A stretch of DNA of 64,000 bases from Pseudomonas saudiphocaensis (GCF_000756775.1 NZ_CCSF01000001.1:3286001-3350000), one strand, 5' to 3'. Positions 27,849 to 35,777 are shown, counted from the first letter of the stretch. Made by a program: numbers and translations. The notes: generated by a model not told the origin, from the sequence alone.

Positions 27849-28538
27849 TCACTCGAACTGTTCGAGCCGCTGGGGATCAAGGATGGTGATCTGGCGGCCG
27901 TCCTGGGTGATGACGCCTTCATCGATCAAGCGGCGGATGATGCGGGAAAAGGTTTCCGGCTGGATCGACAGATGGCCTGCGATCAGCTGCTTGGCCATCG
28001 GCAACTCGAAGTTGTTGTCGCCATTGTTGCGCGCCAATTGTGTCATCAGATAGCGCACCACCCGGTGGGTGGCGTTCTTCAGCGACAGCGTTTCGATTTC
28101 ATTGATGCGCTGGTGCAGGCGCACGCTCAGTTTGCCGAGCAGAGCGAAGGCCAACCGCTGGTTGGCCTCCAGCAGGCGCATGTAGGCGGTGTTGGAAAAA
28201 CGGTAAACCTGCGACGGGCAGACGGCCTGCGCCGAGGCCACATAGTTGGGCGTATCCATCAGCATCATGGCTTCGGCAAAGGTCTGCCGATTGCCGATCA
28301 CCTCGAAGACCTTCTCCTGTCCATCGGGCGTCAGTCGATAGATCTTGATGGCTCCGGAGATGACGAAATAGAAGGAGTGCGCCGGCTCGCCCTGGTGGAA
28401 CAGATTGTCGCCCTTGTCCAGGTTGAGCAGTTGGCTTGCGCTCATCAGCTCATCCATCTGCTCATCGTTGAGCGGCTCGAACAGATGGTGGCTGCGAAGG
28501 ATCTGGTTGTGTACGCGATGAAGCACCATGCAAGGCAT
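27849..28538 (-). CDS. dnrD: DNR-type Crp/Fnr regulator (nitric oxide response)
   Basis: 229 residues of the Crp/Fnr superfamily. A cyclic-nucleotide-like sensor domain (HHLFEPLNDEQMDELMSAS...LFHQGEPAHSFYFVISGAIKIYRLTPDGQEK) is joined by a long helix to the HTH LPMAKQLIAGHLSIQPETFSRIIRRL. It lacks the N-terminal cysteine cluster of FNR/ANR. It is very close in sequence to P. aeruginosa DNR (haem-dependent NO sensor) and to what is called DnrD in P. stutzeri. It should bind TTGAT-N4-ATCAA boxes such as those at nosR, nnrS and ubiU. The start could also be the ATG 9 bases downstream. Confidence 0.9.
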   Translation of the reverse strand: MPCMVLHRVHNQILRSHHLFEPLNDEQMDELMSASQLLNLDKGDNLFHQGEPAHSFYFVISGAIKIYRLTPDGQEKVFEVIGNRQTFAEAMMLMDTPNYVASAQAVCPSQVYRFSNTAYMRLLEANQRLAFALLGKLSVRLHQRINEIETLSLKNATHRVVRYLMTQLARNNGDNNFELPMAKQLIAGHLSIQPETFSRIIRRLIDEGVITQDGRQITILDPQRLEQFE

Positions 28539-28681
28539 CCTGTTTTCTAATAGTAGGTCCGCGCAGACAGTTTTTGTCGTGGCGGCTGGCTCGCGGACGA
28601 GCGTTAAATCTCTGGCTCACTTTGAGCTGTTGGCACGCGTTTGCTCATTGGAGATTAGCTCAAGCGTGCCGGTGTTTTATT

Positions 28682-28724
28682 GATTCAGGCCGGCATGTCG
28701 TGGTGTCGCAGCACGGCCTGAATC
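28682..28724 (-). terminator. Terminator downstream of the dnrN-linked gene
   Basis: GATTCAGGCCG (28682-28692) pairs perfectly with CGGCCTGAATC (28714-28724). On the minus strand the hairpin is followed by AATAAAAC, giving at best a weak intrinsic terminator 17 bp after the stop at 28741. Confidence 0.55.
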
Positions 28725-28740
28725 GGGTTGGGAGCACGGC

Positions 28741-29253
28741 TCAGATGGCGGGCTCGTGAGATTCACTCCAGTGTGGAGCTGCGAACAACTCGGGGTATCG
28801 ATGCAGGCCTTCGAGAACCCGCTGGATGCCCTGTTCACGCTGTTCCGGTTCAGAGAGTGCTTCGGCGCCCTTCAGCAGGTCGGTCAACAGCAGATGCAGC
28901 GCGGCGTCGGCCTGCTCGGGCAACTGGCAGTTCTCGATCAGGTACGAGATGTGGGTTTCGACATCCTTTTGCAGCTGAATGACTTCGGCGTCGCTCAGGG
29001 AGCGTGCCGGATCGCCGGCCATTGCCGCTTCGACGCTGCGCTGCAGGCGCGTCATGCCTTCGCGCAGCGGGGCGTCGGTCGGCCACTGCTCGCCGTTTGC
29101 CGCCGGTACGGCAGTGGCGTGGCTGGCATGGTGGTGATGGCTTGATTCAGCCTGTGCCGGGCTGACGACCACATCCAGCGCGACGCCGCTGGCCAGCGCC
29201 AGGATCGAGGCCAATGCCAGGCCCCAGGCCAAAGGTTGGATGACTGCTTTCAT
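28741..29253 (-). CDS. Exported His-rich protein of unknown function next to dnrN
   Basis: 170 residues. A long signal peptide (about 1-35, ending VSPAQA) is followed by ESSHHHHASHA, a histidine cluster likely to bind metal, and then an all-helical region without recognisable domain. I do not recognise the family. It lies 46 bp downstream of dnrN on the same strand and ahead of a terminator, so it is probably expressed with dnrN under NO-responsive control. A periplasmic metal- or NO-related role is possible but unproven. Confidence 0.75.
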   Translation of the reverse strand: MKAVIQPLAWGLALASILALASGVALDVVVSPAQAESSHHHHASHATAVPAANGEQWPTDAPLREGMTRLQRSVEAAMAGDPARSLSDAEVIQLQKDVETHISYLIENCQLPEQADAALHLLLTDLLKGAEALSEPEQREQGIQRVLEGLHRYPELFAAPHWSESHEPAI

Positions 29254-29299
29254 ATCGCCTCCGGTTTCTCACATGGTGCGCACGGCCTGGTTCGCGGGC

Positions 29300-29971
29300 T
29301 CACTGTGCCGCGCCTCTCAGGAACAGGATGTTGTTCTCCAAGTGAATGTGCTGCATCAGGTCGTCCCGCAGTTCTTCCAGACCCCGGTACAGCGCGCGCC
29401 AGGTATTACAGGCATTGGCCGGTGGCGTGATGTCGTTGGTCAGCGCGGCCAGCTTGGCCAGTGCGGCGCCGTGCTGGTCATGCTCGTAACGCATGACGGC
29501 AATTGGGCCGTGGCTCTGCGGGACTTCCATGCCGCGCTGCAACATGGGGAAGAGGACCTGTTCTTCCTTGAGCATATGGCTTTCCAGTTCCTGCTGCATG
29601 GTCCACAGATGTTCGGCGAGGCCGAGCGGGCAGCCTGGTTTGGCGCCGTGCACGTGCTCCACGCGGTTGGCCAGGCGGATCAGCTCGGGGAGTTGCTCGC
29701 GGTGGCGCTCGTGGAAGCGTTCGAGGAGGTACTCGATCAGCACGCCTGTCGGTTCGTTGCGCCAGTCGGGCTCGCTGTCGGAGCTGCGGTTGAGCATAGC
29801 CAGCTCGGCGGCAATCGCCTGGGCGTCGAGATCACGTTGCCGCGCGGCTTCCTCCAGGCTGGTATTGCCGCCACAGCAGAAATCCAGCTTGTATTGACGA
29901 AAGATGCGGGTCGCGCCGGGAATGGCGCAGGCCAGGTTGCCCAGGGTTTGCTCGGTCAGTGCAGAGGTCAT
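29300..29971 (-). CDS. dnrN: Iron-sulfur cluster repair di-iron protein DnrN (RIC/YtfE/ScdA)
   Basis: A 223-residue RIC protein that repairs Fe-S clusters damaged by nitric oxide or oxidants. The N-terminal ScdA_N domain carries the adjacent cysteines in LDFCCGGNTSLEEA (Cys32, Cys33). The C-terminal hemerythrin-like domain supplies the di-iron ligands seen in ERFHERHREQL, ESHMLKEEQVLFPML, YEHDQHG and HIHLENNILF. Divergent from norR. A -24/-12 promoter and three GGT-N7-ACC sites in the 138-bp gap indicate sigma-54 control by NorR. AGGAGG-like sequence precedes the ATG at 29971. Confidence 0.95.
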   Translation of the reverse strand: MTSALTEQTLGNLACAIPGATRIFRQYKLDFCCGGNTSLEEAARQRDLDAQAIAAELAMLNRSSDSEPDWRNEPTGVLIEYLLERFHERHREQLPELIRLANRVEHVHGAKPGCPLGLAEHLWTMQQELESHMLKEEQVLFPMLQRGMEVPQSHGPIAVMRYEHDQHGAALAKLAALTNDITPPANACNTWRALYRGLEELRDDLMQHIHLENNILFLRGAAQ

Positions 29972-30006
29972 AGGAGGCTTCCATGTTGAAGTTTGGCCTG
30001 ATCATC

Positions 30007-30021
30007 GCAATCCCTGTGCCA
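30007..30021 (-). promoter_or_regulatory. Sigma-54 (-24/-12) promoter of dnrN
   Basis: On the minus strand TGGCACAGGGATTGC is a near-ideal -24/-12 element with GG and GC exactly 10 bases apart. Transcription would start near 29995, about 24 bases before the dnrN ATG. Confidence 0.82.
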
Positions 30022-30061
30022 TGCATAACTGATTGTTTTAGAAGGAATAAAAAATACAGAT

Positions 30062-30118
30062 GGTGAAAAGTACCGAAGCGGTTTAGGGTGCAAAAAACCT
30101 TTGAGGGTAATGAAGACC
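30062..30118. promoter_or_regulatory. Three GGT-N7-ACC candidate NorR sites
   Basis: GGT-N7-ACC occurs at 30062-30074, 30087-30099 and 30106-30118. The NorR core is GT-N7-AC, and E. coli norVW has three such sites. Their position 40-100 bp upstream of the dnrN -24 element suits an enhancer. The third overlaps the putative norR start codon and may be fortuitous. Confidence 0.65.
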
Positions 30119-31642
30119 ATGCTTGAAGCCTTGCTTGCCGATTTCGTCACTGAACTGCCCAGCGCGGTTCGTTTGCAACGGCTGGTACATACCCTGCACC
30201 AGCGGTTTCAGTGCGGCGCGGTGGTGCTGTTGCGACTTGACGAGGACACCTTGCGGCCCCTGGCGGCTGTCGGGCTGGTGCAAGAGGCCCTCGGGCGGCG
30301 CTTCGTGGTCGCTCAGCATCCCCGCCTGGCGGCGATTCTGGCGCAGCGTGAACCGACCTGGTTCGAGCCTGACAGCCGCCTGCCTGACCCCTATGACGGC
30401 CTGCTCGATGAGCATGTGGGGACGCCGCTGCCGGTTCACGACTGCATGGGCGTCAGTCTGTATGTCGAGGGCCGGCTGTGGGGCGCGCTGACGCTCGATG
30501 CGCTGCATGCCGGAACCTTCGATGACGATACCCGGCGCGATCTGCAGCGCTATACGCTGGTGATCGAGGCAGCGGTGCGCATGACGCGGCTCGAGCACGA
30601 AAACCGCAGCCTGCGGCTGGCGCGCAGTGATGTGCTGGAAGCCGCCAGAGTGCCAACCGATGGCGAGATCCTGGGGCAGAGTGAGGTCATTGCCGAGTTG
30701 CTGCGCGAGCTGGAGGTCGTGGCCGACTCCGAACTACCGGTGCTGTTGCTGGGTGAAACCGGTGTCGGCAAAGAGCTGTTCGCGCGCTGGTTGCACCGCC
30801 ACTCGCGGCGGCGCAACAAGCCGCTGGTACTGGTCAACTGCGCGGCGTTGCCCGAGTCCCTGGCCGAGAGCGAGTTGTTCGGTCATGTGAAGGGCGCGTT
30901 TTCCGGTGCCACCACGGACCGACCAGGGCGTTTCGACGCGGCCAATGGCGGCACGCTGGTGCTCGACGAAGTCGGTGAGCTGCCACTGACCGTGCAGGCG
31001 AAGCTGTTGCGGGCCCTGCAAAATGGTGAAATCCAGCGGCTGGGTGCGGATAAGCCGCGTCAGGTGGATGTGCGGATTATCGCTGCCACCAATCGCAATC
31101 TGCGCGAAAGCGTCCGCGATGGGAATTTCCGCGCTGATCTCTATCATCGCTTGTCGGTCTATCCGGCGCCGATTCCGCCGTTGCGTGAGCGCGGCAATGA
31201 TGTGCTTCTCCTCGCCGGCTATTTTCTTGAACTGAACCGCGCACGCCTGGGCCTGCGCAGCATGCGTCTGTCGCCGGCGGCAGAGCGTGCGCTGCTGGCC
31301 TATGCCTGGCCGGGCAACGTGCGCGAGCTGGAGCACGTGATCAGCCGCGCGGCGCTGCGACTGCTCAGTCGTGGAGCGTCGCGCAGCGAGATTCTTACGC
31401 TGGAGCCCGACATGCTGGATCTGGACAGCTCGCATCTGTCCCAGGAGGCCCCGGTGGTCGAAGCGCCGGTGCCAGATGCCGCCGAGGTTGTTCCGCTGCG
31501 CGAGACAGTCGATGCCAGCCAGCGCCAGGCCATCATCCGGGCACTTGAGGTCACGGGTGAGAACTGGGCGCAGGCTGCGCGGCTGCTGGATGTGGACTCA
31601 AGCAACCTGCACAAGCTGGCACGGCGGCTAAAGCTCAAATGA
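30110..31642 (+). CDS. norR: Nitric oxide-sensing sigma-54 activator NorR
   Basis: About 510 residues. The N-terminal GAF domain keeps ligands of the NO-binding non-haem iron: Arg72, Asp93, Asp96, Cys112 (VHDCMGV) and Asp130 match the E. coli NorR set, while the position of E. coli Arg81 reads Ala. The AAA+ domain has GETGVGKE and a GAFTGA loop reading GAFSGA. The C-terminal HTH is NWAQAARLLDVDSSNLHKLARRL. The frame opens with TTG at 30101; ATG 30110 or ATG 30119 are the likelier starts. Divergent from dnrN, its probable target. Confidence 0.92.
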   Translation: MKTMLEALLADFVTELPSAVRLQRLVHTLHQRFQCGAVVLLRLDEDTLRPLAAVGLVQEALGRRFVVAQHPRLAAILAQREPTWFEPDSRLPDPYDGLLDEHVGTPLPVHDCMGVSLYVEGRLWGALTLDALHAGTFDDDTRRDLQRYTLVIEAAVRMTRLEHENRSLRLARSDVLEAARVPTDGEILGQSEVIAELLRELEVVADSELPVLLLGETGVGKELFARWLHRHSRRRNKPLVLVNCAALPESLAESELFGHVKGAFSGATTDRPGRFDAANGGTLVLDEVGELPLTVQAKLLRALQNGEIQRLGADKPRQVDVRIIAATNRNLRESVRDGNFRADLYHRLSVYPAPIPPLRERGNDVLLLAGYFLELNRARLGLRSMRLSPAAERALLAYAWPGNVRELEHVISRAALRLLSRGASRSEILTLEPDMLDLDSSHLSQEAPVVEAPVPDAAEVVPLRETVDASQRQAIIRALEVTGENWAQAARLLDVDSSNLHKLARRLKLK

Positions 31643-31742
31643 CGGTGGTTTGCTGAAGGCGGAACGCCTTATATCGCTTGTTTGGAATGGGCAGGGGCGT
31701 GGGAGAGTCTACAGTCCATACAGAACAAGACGAGGACAGGCC

Positions 31743-31952
31743 ATGGCTCTGGATCAGCAGGAATTCGAAGCGCTGTTAACGCAGGCGCAAACCCATGCGG
31801 ACCTTGCGGTCAGTGAAAACCAGCCGCTGCATTATCGCGCAGCCTTTGAGGCCAGCCTTAAAGCCATGCGCCTGCTGGCCGAGGAGTCAGGCAGCTGGCG
31901 ACAGATGGTTGCTCGTGCGACTGAGGAGTTTCAGGGGGATGAAGGCGTGTAG
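31743..31952 (+). CDS. Small protein of unknown function between norR and ubiU
   Basis: 69 residues, acidic and helical (MALDQQEFEALLTQAQTHADLAVSENQ...). No signal, membrane span or cysteine motif. The ATG at 31743 is preceded by GAGGACAGGCC. Coding character is supported by the ribosome site and by the codon pattern, but I do not recognise the family. It sits 100 bp after norR and 35 bp before the ANR/DNR box of ubiU, so it is not part of the ubi operon. Confidence 0.6.
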   Translation: MALDQQEFEALLTQAQTHADLAVSENQPLHYRAAFEASLKAMRLLAEESGSWRQMVARATEEFQGDEGV

Positions 31953-31986
31953 GCGGAGGAGGGCAGCCTTGAACGCCTTCCTCCCC

Positions 31987-32028
31987 TTGATGTTTATCAA
32001 TGTTGCCCGCTGGGCATCTCCCTAGACT
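31987..32028 (+). promoter_or_regulatory. Class II ANR/DNR promoter of ubiUVT
   Basis: A perfect FNR-type box TTGAT-GTTT-ATCAA (31987-32000) has a -10 TAGACT (32023-32028) centred 32 bp downstream. The transcript would begin near 32035, inside a small hairpin GGCTGAT/ATCAGCC (32032-32052) that could cap the mRNA 5' end. Confidence 0.85.
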
Positions 32029-32111
32029 GCCGGCTGATTTTTCCTATCAGCCCCGGAAACTCGCTGCCGCATCAATGCGGCCCGCAGGCTCCGATTGTCT
32101 AGGAGTTGCCC

Positions 32112-33107
32112 ATGCATCTGGTCTGTCCGGCAGGAAGCCTGCCCGCGCTGAAGGCTGCGGTCCAGCAGGGCGCCGACGCCATCTATGTCGGCTTTAAGGA
32201 TGACACCAACGCCCGTCACTTTGCCGGGCTGAATATGGATGACAAGCAGCTCGACAAGGGTTTGCAGCTGGTCCGCGAGAAGGGCCGGCAGCTGTATGTC
32301 GCGGTCAATACCTACGCCCAGCCCGACGGCTGGAAACGTTGGCAACGGGCGGTCGATCAGGCGGCTGACATGGGTCTGGATGCGCTGATCGCAGCCGATC
32401 CCGGCGTGCTCGCCTATGCCAGTCAGCGCCATCCGCAGCTCAACCTTCATCTGTCCGTGCAGGGCTCGGCCACCAATGCGGCGGCGCTGGCTTTCTATCA
32501 GCAGCGCTACAACATCAAGCGCGCCGTCCTGCCCCGTGTACTGTCGCTCAAACAGGTCAAGCAAGTCGCGACGAGCAGCCCGGTGCCCATCGAGGTCTTC
32601 GCCTTCGGCAGCCTGTGCATCATGGCCGAAGGCCGCTGCCACCTATCGTCCTATCTGACTGGCGAGTCGCCGAATCTCTGTGGAGTCTGCTCGCCGGCGA
32701 AGGCGGTGCGCTGGAGCGAAGAGCCGGAAGGGCTGACTTCGCGCCTGAACGAGGTGCTGATCGACCGCTACGCCGAGGGCGAGTCGGCCGGTTATCCGAC
32801 CCTGTGCAAGGGGCGCTTCATGGTCAACGGTCAGCGCTTTCATGCGCTGGAAGAGCCGACCAGCCTCAATACCCTGGATCTGATTCCAGAGCTGGCGTCC
32901 ATCGGCGTCACCGCAATGAAGATCGAAGGGCGCCAGCGCAGCCCGGCCTATGTTGAGCAGGTCACTCGCGTCTGGCGCGCGGCGCTGGATGCCTACCTGC
33001 AGGCGCCGCAGCGTTATGCCGTGCAGCCGGGCTGGCGCGACGTGCTGGACGGCCTGTCCGAGGGCTCGCAAACCACCTTGGGCGCCTATCACCGGGCCTG
33101 GCAATGA
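32112..33107 (+). CDS. ubiU: O2-independent ubiquinone biosynthesis protein UbiU (U32 family)
   Basis: 331 residues of the U32 peptidase-like family. With UbiV it hydroxylates ubiquinone precursors without oxygen, using prephenate as oxygen donor. The four cysteines that hold its [4Fe-4S] cluster in E. coli are present at the same numbers: Cys169, Cys176, Cys193, Cys232. ATG 32112 is six bases after AGGAG; the frame itself opens at a TTG six bases earlier. A strong ANR/DNR promoter is upstream. Denitrifying pseudomonads need this pathway for anaerobic respiration. Confidence 0.95.
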   Translation: MHLVCPAGSLPALKAAVQQGADAIYVGFKDDTNARHFAGLNMDDKQLDKGLQLVREKGRQLYVAVNTYAQPDGWKRWQRAVDQAADMGLDALIAADPGVLAYASQRHPQLNLHLSVQGSATNAAALAFYQQRYNIKRAVLPRVLSLKQVKQVATSSPVPIEVFAFGSLCIMAEGRCHLSSYLTGESPNLCGVCSPAKAVRWSEEPEGLTSRLNEVLIDRYAEGESAGYPTLCKGRFMVNGQRFHALEEPTSLNTLDLIPELASIGVTAMKIEGRQRSPAYVEQVTRVWRAALDAYLQAPQRYAVQPGWRDVLDGLSEGSQTTLGAYHRAWQ

Positions 33108-33121
33108 ACGAGGAGCCAACC

Positions 33122-34012
33122 ATGAAACTCAGTCTCGGCCCCGTGTTGTTCTATTGGGATCGCCAACAGACGCTGAACTTCTACGCCGACATGGCCAGCC
33201 TGCCGCTGGATGTCATTTATCTGGGCGAAACGGTCTGTTCCAAACGCCGTGACATGGGTCTGGATGACTGGATCGGCCTGGGCCGGGAGCTGTCCCAGGC
33301 TTCCTCGGCGCAGATCGTGCTCTCCGGGCTGACTCTGATCGAGGCTGCTTCGGAGTTGTCCGGCCTCAAGCGCCTGTGTGACAACGGCGAGCTGCTGGTC
33401 GAAGCCAACGACATGGGGGCGGTGCATTATCTGTCGGAAAGGCGTCTGCCCTTTGTCGGCGGCCCGGCATTGAATCTCTACAACGGCCACGCCCTGGCTG
33501 AGCTGGTGAAAAGCGGCATGTGCCGCTGGGTGCCGCCGGTGGAGATATCGGGCGAGATGATCAAAGGTGCCCGCGAGCAGTTGGCAAGCCTTGAAGTGAC
33601 GCTGCCGGAAATCGAGATTTTCGCCTACGGCCATCTGCCGCTGGCGTATTCAGCGCGCTGCTTTACTGCGCGGGCGGAAAATCGTCCCAAGGATGATTGC
33701 CAATTCTGCTGCCAAAACTATCCTGAAGGCATTCCGCTGCTCAGTCAGGAGGGCGAGGCGCTGTTCACCATCAACGGTATCCAGACCATGTCGGCGTCGG
33801 TCAGCAATCTGCTGGCCGACTACCCGGCGCTGGTAGCCAGCGGCGCCGACCTGCTGCGCCTGAGTCCGCGGGCGTCGGGCATGAGCGAGGTGGTCGCAGC
33901 GTTCGATGCGGTGCGCCAGGGCGGGCTGCCGCCGCTGGCGGTGGAGGGCTGCAATGGCTACTGGCATGGTCAGCCGGGCATGCTGCGGGCAGAGGAGGTC
34001 GGATTATGCTGA
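33122..34012 (+). CDS. ubiV: O2-independent ubiquinone biosynthesis protein UbiV (U32 family)
   Basis: 296 residues, partner of UbiU. The cluster cysteines correspond to E. coli numbering: Cys39 (GETVCS), Cys180 (SARCFT), Cys193 and Cys197 (DDCQFCCQN). ATG 33122 is preceded by GAGGAG and gives the family start MKLSLGPVLFYW; an ATG overlapping the ubiU stop at 33104 is less likely. It overlaps ubiT by seven bases, so the three genes form one operon. Confidence 0.94.
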   Translation: MKLSLGPVLFYWDRQQTLNFYADMASLPLDVIYLGETVCSKRRDMGLDDWIGLGRELSQASSAQIVLSGLTLIEAASELSGLKRLCDNGELLVEANDMGAVHYLSERRLPFVGGPALNLYNGHALAELVKSGMCRWVPPVEISGEMIKGAREQLASLEVTLPEIEIFAYGHLPLAYSARCFTARAENRPKDDCQFCCQNYPEGIPLLSQEGEALFTINGIQTMSASVSNLLADYPALVASGADLLRLSPRASGMSEVVAAFDAVRQGGLPPLAVEGCNGYWHGQPGMLRAEEVGLC

Positions 34013-34500
34013 TACCCCGTGCACAACTGCTGAAACTGGGTGAGCACCTGCTGCCGCTGGCGGCGCGTACGCCCTTTACGCTGCAGCGTATTGCGCTGGA
34101 ACGAAGCCTCAATCAGATATTTGCCGAGCCGCTGGCCGATGACGCCTTCGAGGCGCTGGAAGGCAACTGGATGCGCCTGGAGGTGGCTGACCTCAAGCTG
34201 GCCTGGTGCCTGAGCTGCGACCGGAAAAAGCTGCGTATTGCCGAGCAGGCGCCGGTGCAGGTGACCATCCGCGGAAACTGGCGCGAGTTTTTGCTGCTGG
34301 CCAGCCGGCAGGAAGACCCGGACACGCTGTTCTTCCGGCGCCGGCTGGTGATCGAGGGTGATACCGAGCTGGGGCTCGCGATCAAGAATCTGATCGACAG
34401 CCTCGACCCGGACATGCTGCCGCCCTGGATGTGGAAGCTGCTGCAAGGCGCAGGAGAAGAGGTGGCTCTGGCCGGTCGGGTTCAGGCTACAGCTGGATAG
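34006..34500 (+). CDS. ubiT: Ubiquinone anaerobic biosynthesis accessory factor UbiT (SCP2 domain)
   Basis: 164 residues, mostly a sterol-carrier-protein-2 (SCP2) lipid-binding domain that hands over hydrophobic quinone intermediates. The region LADDAFEALEGNWMRLEV...VQVTIRGNWREFLLLASRQEDPDTLFFRRRLVIEGDTELGLAIKNLID is typical. It starts inside the end of ubiV. It completes the ubiUVT set required for ubiquinone synthesis under anoxia. Confidence 0.93.
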   Translation: MLIPRAQLLKLGEHLLPLAARTPFTLQRIALERSLNQIFAEPLADDAFEALEGNWMRLEVADLKLAWCLSCDRKKLRIAEQAPVQVTIRGNWREFLLLASRQEDPDTLFFRRRLVIEGDTELGLAIKNLIDSLDPDMLPPWMWKLLQGAGEEVALAGRVQATAG

Positions 34501-34570
34501 AGTGGCGATGCGCCCGTTAAGAGCCAGTCTTAGGTAGCGGACCCCTCGGTCGTTCCTCGGCGCGGTTCTA

Positions 34571-34594
34571 TTCGCGGGCATGGCCCGCATCACA
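34571..34594. repeat. Solitary REP unit
   Basis: TTCGCGGGCATGGCCCGC followed by ATCACA is one copy of the GTAGGAG/GGGCCATGCCC REP family seen at 11.3 and 21.5-21.8 kb. It sits between the convergent ends of ubiT and the DGC gene and may act as a shared terminator-like hairpin. Confidence 0.65.
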
Positions 34595-34603
34595 TGAGGG
34601 TGT

Positions 34604-35002
34604 TCAGACTGAATGCAGCCGATACGTGGGCTGCATGCGGTCGCTGGCGATGATGCTTTTCATGTCCTCGAAAAGTGCCTGGGTTTCGGCCTCGCTGCAG
34701 TCCTCGCGATAGCGCTTGCGCAGGCCGTAGCTGCTGAGCGTGATATGCACATTGGCGACGACGCCATGCTGCGCCAGGCAGGCGCGGGCGCAATGCAGCG
34801 GGCAGCCGTCGATGGCGAGGATCGGGCGCCCGGAGTTGGCCTTGTTCACCAGCGATCCGACCCGGCCGCCGACACCGGCGATGCAGGACATTTCCGCCAG
34901 GCCTGCGCGGTCAAGGCGCACCGCAAGGGTGTTGGCCAGTTGAGCCACATTGGAGCAACCGGAGCAGGAATACACCAGCGGTAGGTGGGAAACCTTGGAC
35001 AT
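34604..35002 (-). CDS. DGC domain putative zinc-binding protein
   Basis: 132 residues with the DGC-domain pattern: Cys pair YSCSGCSN near the start, SCIAGVGGRVGSLV in the middle, and the naming motif IDGCPLHCARACL. The conserved cysteines are thought to bind zinc; the function is unknown. ATG 35002 is chosen because AGGAG precedes it; the longer frame overlaps the promoter. A palindromic FNR-type box with a plausible -10 lies upstream, so the gene is probably anaerobically induced. Convergent with ubiT. Confidence 0.85.
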   Translation of the reverse strand: MSKVSHLPLVYSCSGCSNVAQLANTLAVRLDRAGLAEMSCIAGVGGRVGSLVNKANSGRPILAIDGCPLHCARACLAQHGVVANVHITLSSYGLRKRYREDCSEAETQALFEDMKSIIASDRMQPTYRLHSV

Positions 35003-35061
35003 GAGATTCTCCTGTTCGGTGCAAGTGTCGAGCAGTATGTTGCCGTCCCGTTCGGTCAGCT

Positions 35062-35075
35062 TTGACAAACGTCAA
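35062..35075 (-). promoter_or_regulatory. Palindromic FNR-type box upstream of the DGC gene
   Basis: TTGAC-AAAC-GTCAA is a symmetrical variant of the FNR box. On the minus strand CATACT at 35038-35033 lies 33 bp downstream of its centre, fitting a class II -10 for the gene starting at 35002. Confidence 0.65.
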
Positions 35076-35099
35076 GAACGCTGTGGCGCTTTGCCGCAC

Positions 35100-35777
35100 T
35101 CACTCCTGGTAGGCAGCCAGGCCCTGGCTGTCGAGGATCTCGATGCGCCGGCGCTGGACACTGATCATCCCCGACTCGATCAGGCGATGCAGGATGCGCG
35201 AGAAGGTCTCGGGCTGGATGCCCAGCTTGGAGGCGATCAGGCGCTTGGGTACGTCGAGGGTGACCACGCCGCTGTCCTCGTCCTGCGACTGGTAAAGGAA
35301 GCGCACCACGCGACGGCTGGCGTTGGCCATGGTCAGGGTGTCGATCTCGTTCATGCGCTGATGCAGGCGAATGCTCAGCGTGGCAAGGATATCCAGGCAA
35401 ATGCTTGGATGCTCTTCGAGCATGCGCCGGTAGTGCGCACCGTGCAGGCTCGCTACCAAACTGGCCTTGAGAGCCGTGGCGCTGACCGGATAGTTGGGCG
35501 TGCCGGTGAATAGCAGCGCTTCGGCGAATGACTCACCACTGCGGATGATCTCCACCAGCTTTTCCTGGCCGTCGCACACCACACGGTGCAGCTTCACTTG
35601 GCCGCTGAACAGAAAGTAGAACCGCTCGGCCTTGTCACCCTGATGGAACAGTGCCGTGCCGGCCGGCAGGCGACGGAGGTTGGCCGAAGCGCAAACTTCC
35701 TGCATGGCCGCTTCAGGAAGCCGGCTGAACAGATGGTGGCGGCGCAGCTCCGCAACAAGAGATCTTTCGGTGAGCAT
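35100..35777 (-). CDS. Second Crp/Fnr family regulator (Dnr-like)
   Basis: 225 residues. The sensor domain (LVAELRRHHLFSRLPEAAMQEV...LFHQGDKAERFYFLFSGQVKLHRV) and the HTH VPKRLIASKLGIQPETFSRILHRL follow the Dnr pattern; the recognition helix E--SR is as in FNR, so it should bind the same boxes. No FNR-type N-terminal cysteine cluster, so it is not ANR. It may correspond to DnrE or DnrS of P. stutzeri; I cannot decide which. ATG 35777 follows AGGGGAG. Its own promoter region has an FNR-type box. It may drive the downstream DGC gene through a 97-bp gap. Confidence 0.88.
   Translation of the reverse strand: MLTERSLVAELRRHHLFSRLPEAAMQEVCASANLRRLPAGTALFHQGDKAERFYFLFSGQVKLHRVVCDGQEKLVEIIRSGESFAEALLFTGTPNYPVSATALKASLVASLHGAHYRRMLEEHPSICLDILATLSIRLHQRMNEIDTLTMANASRRVVRFLYQSQDEDSGVVTLDVPKRLIASKLGIQPETFSRILHRLIESGMISVQRRRIEILDSQGLAAYQE

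Noticed and set aside
28631-28645. A plus-strand TGGCACG...TTTGCT resembling a sigma-54 promoter
   Set aside because: Only 9 bases separate GG and GC and no plus-strand gene follows.
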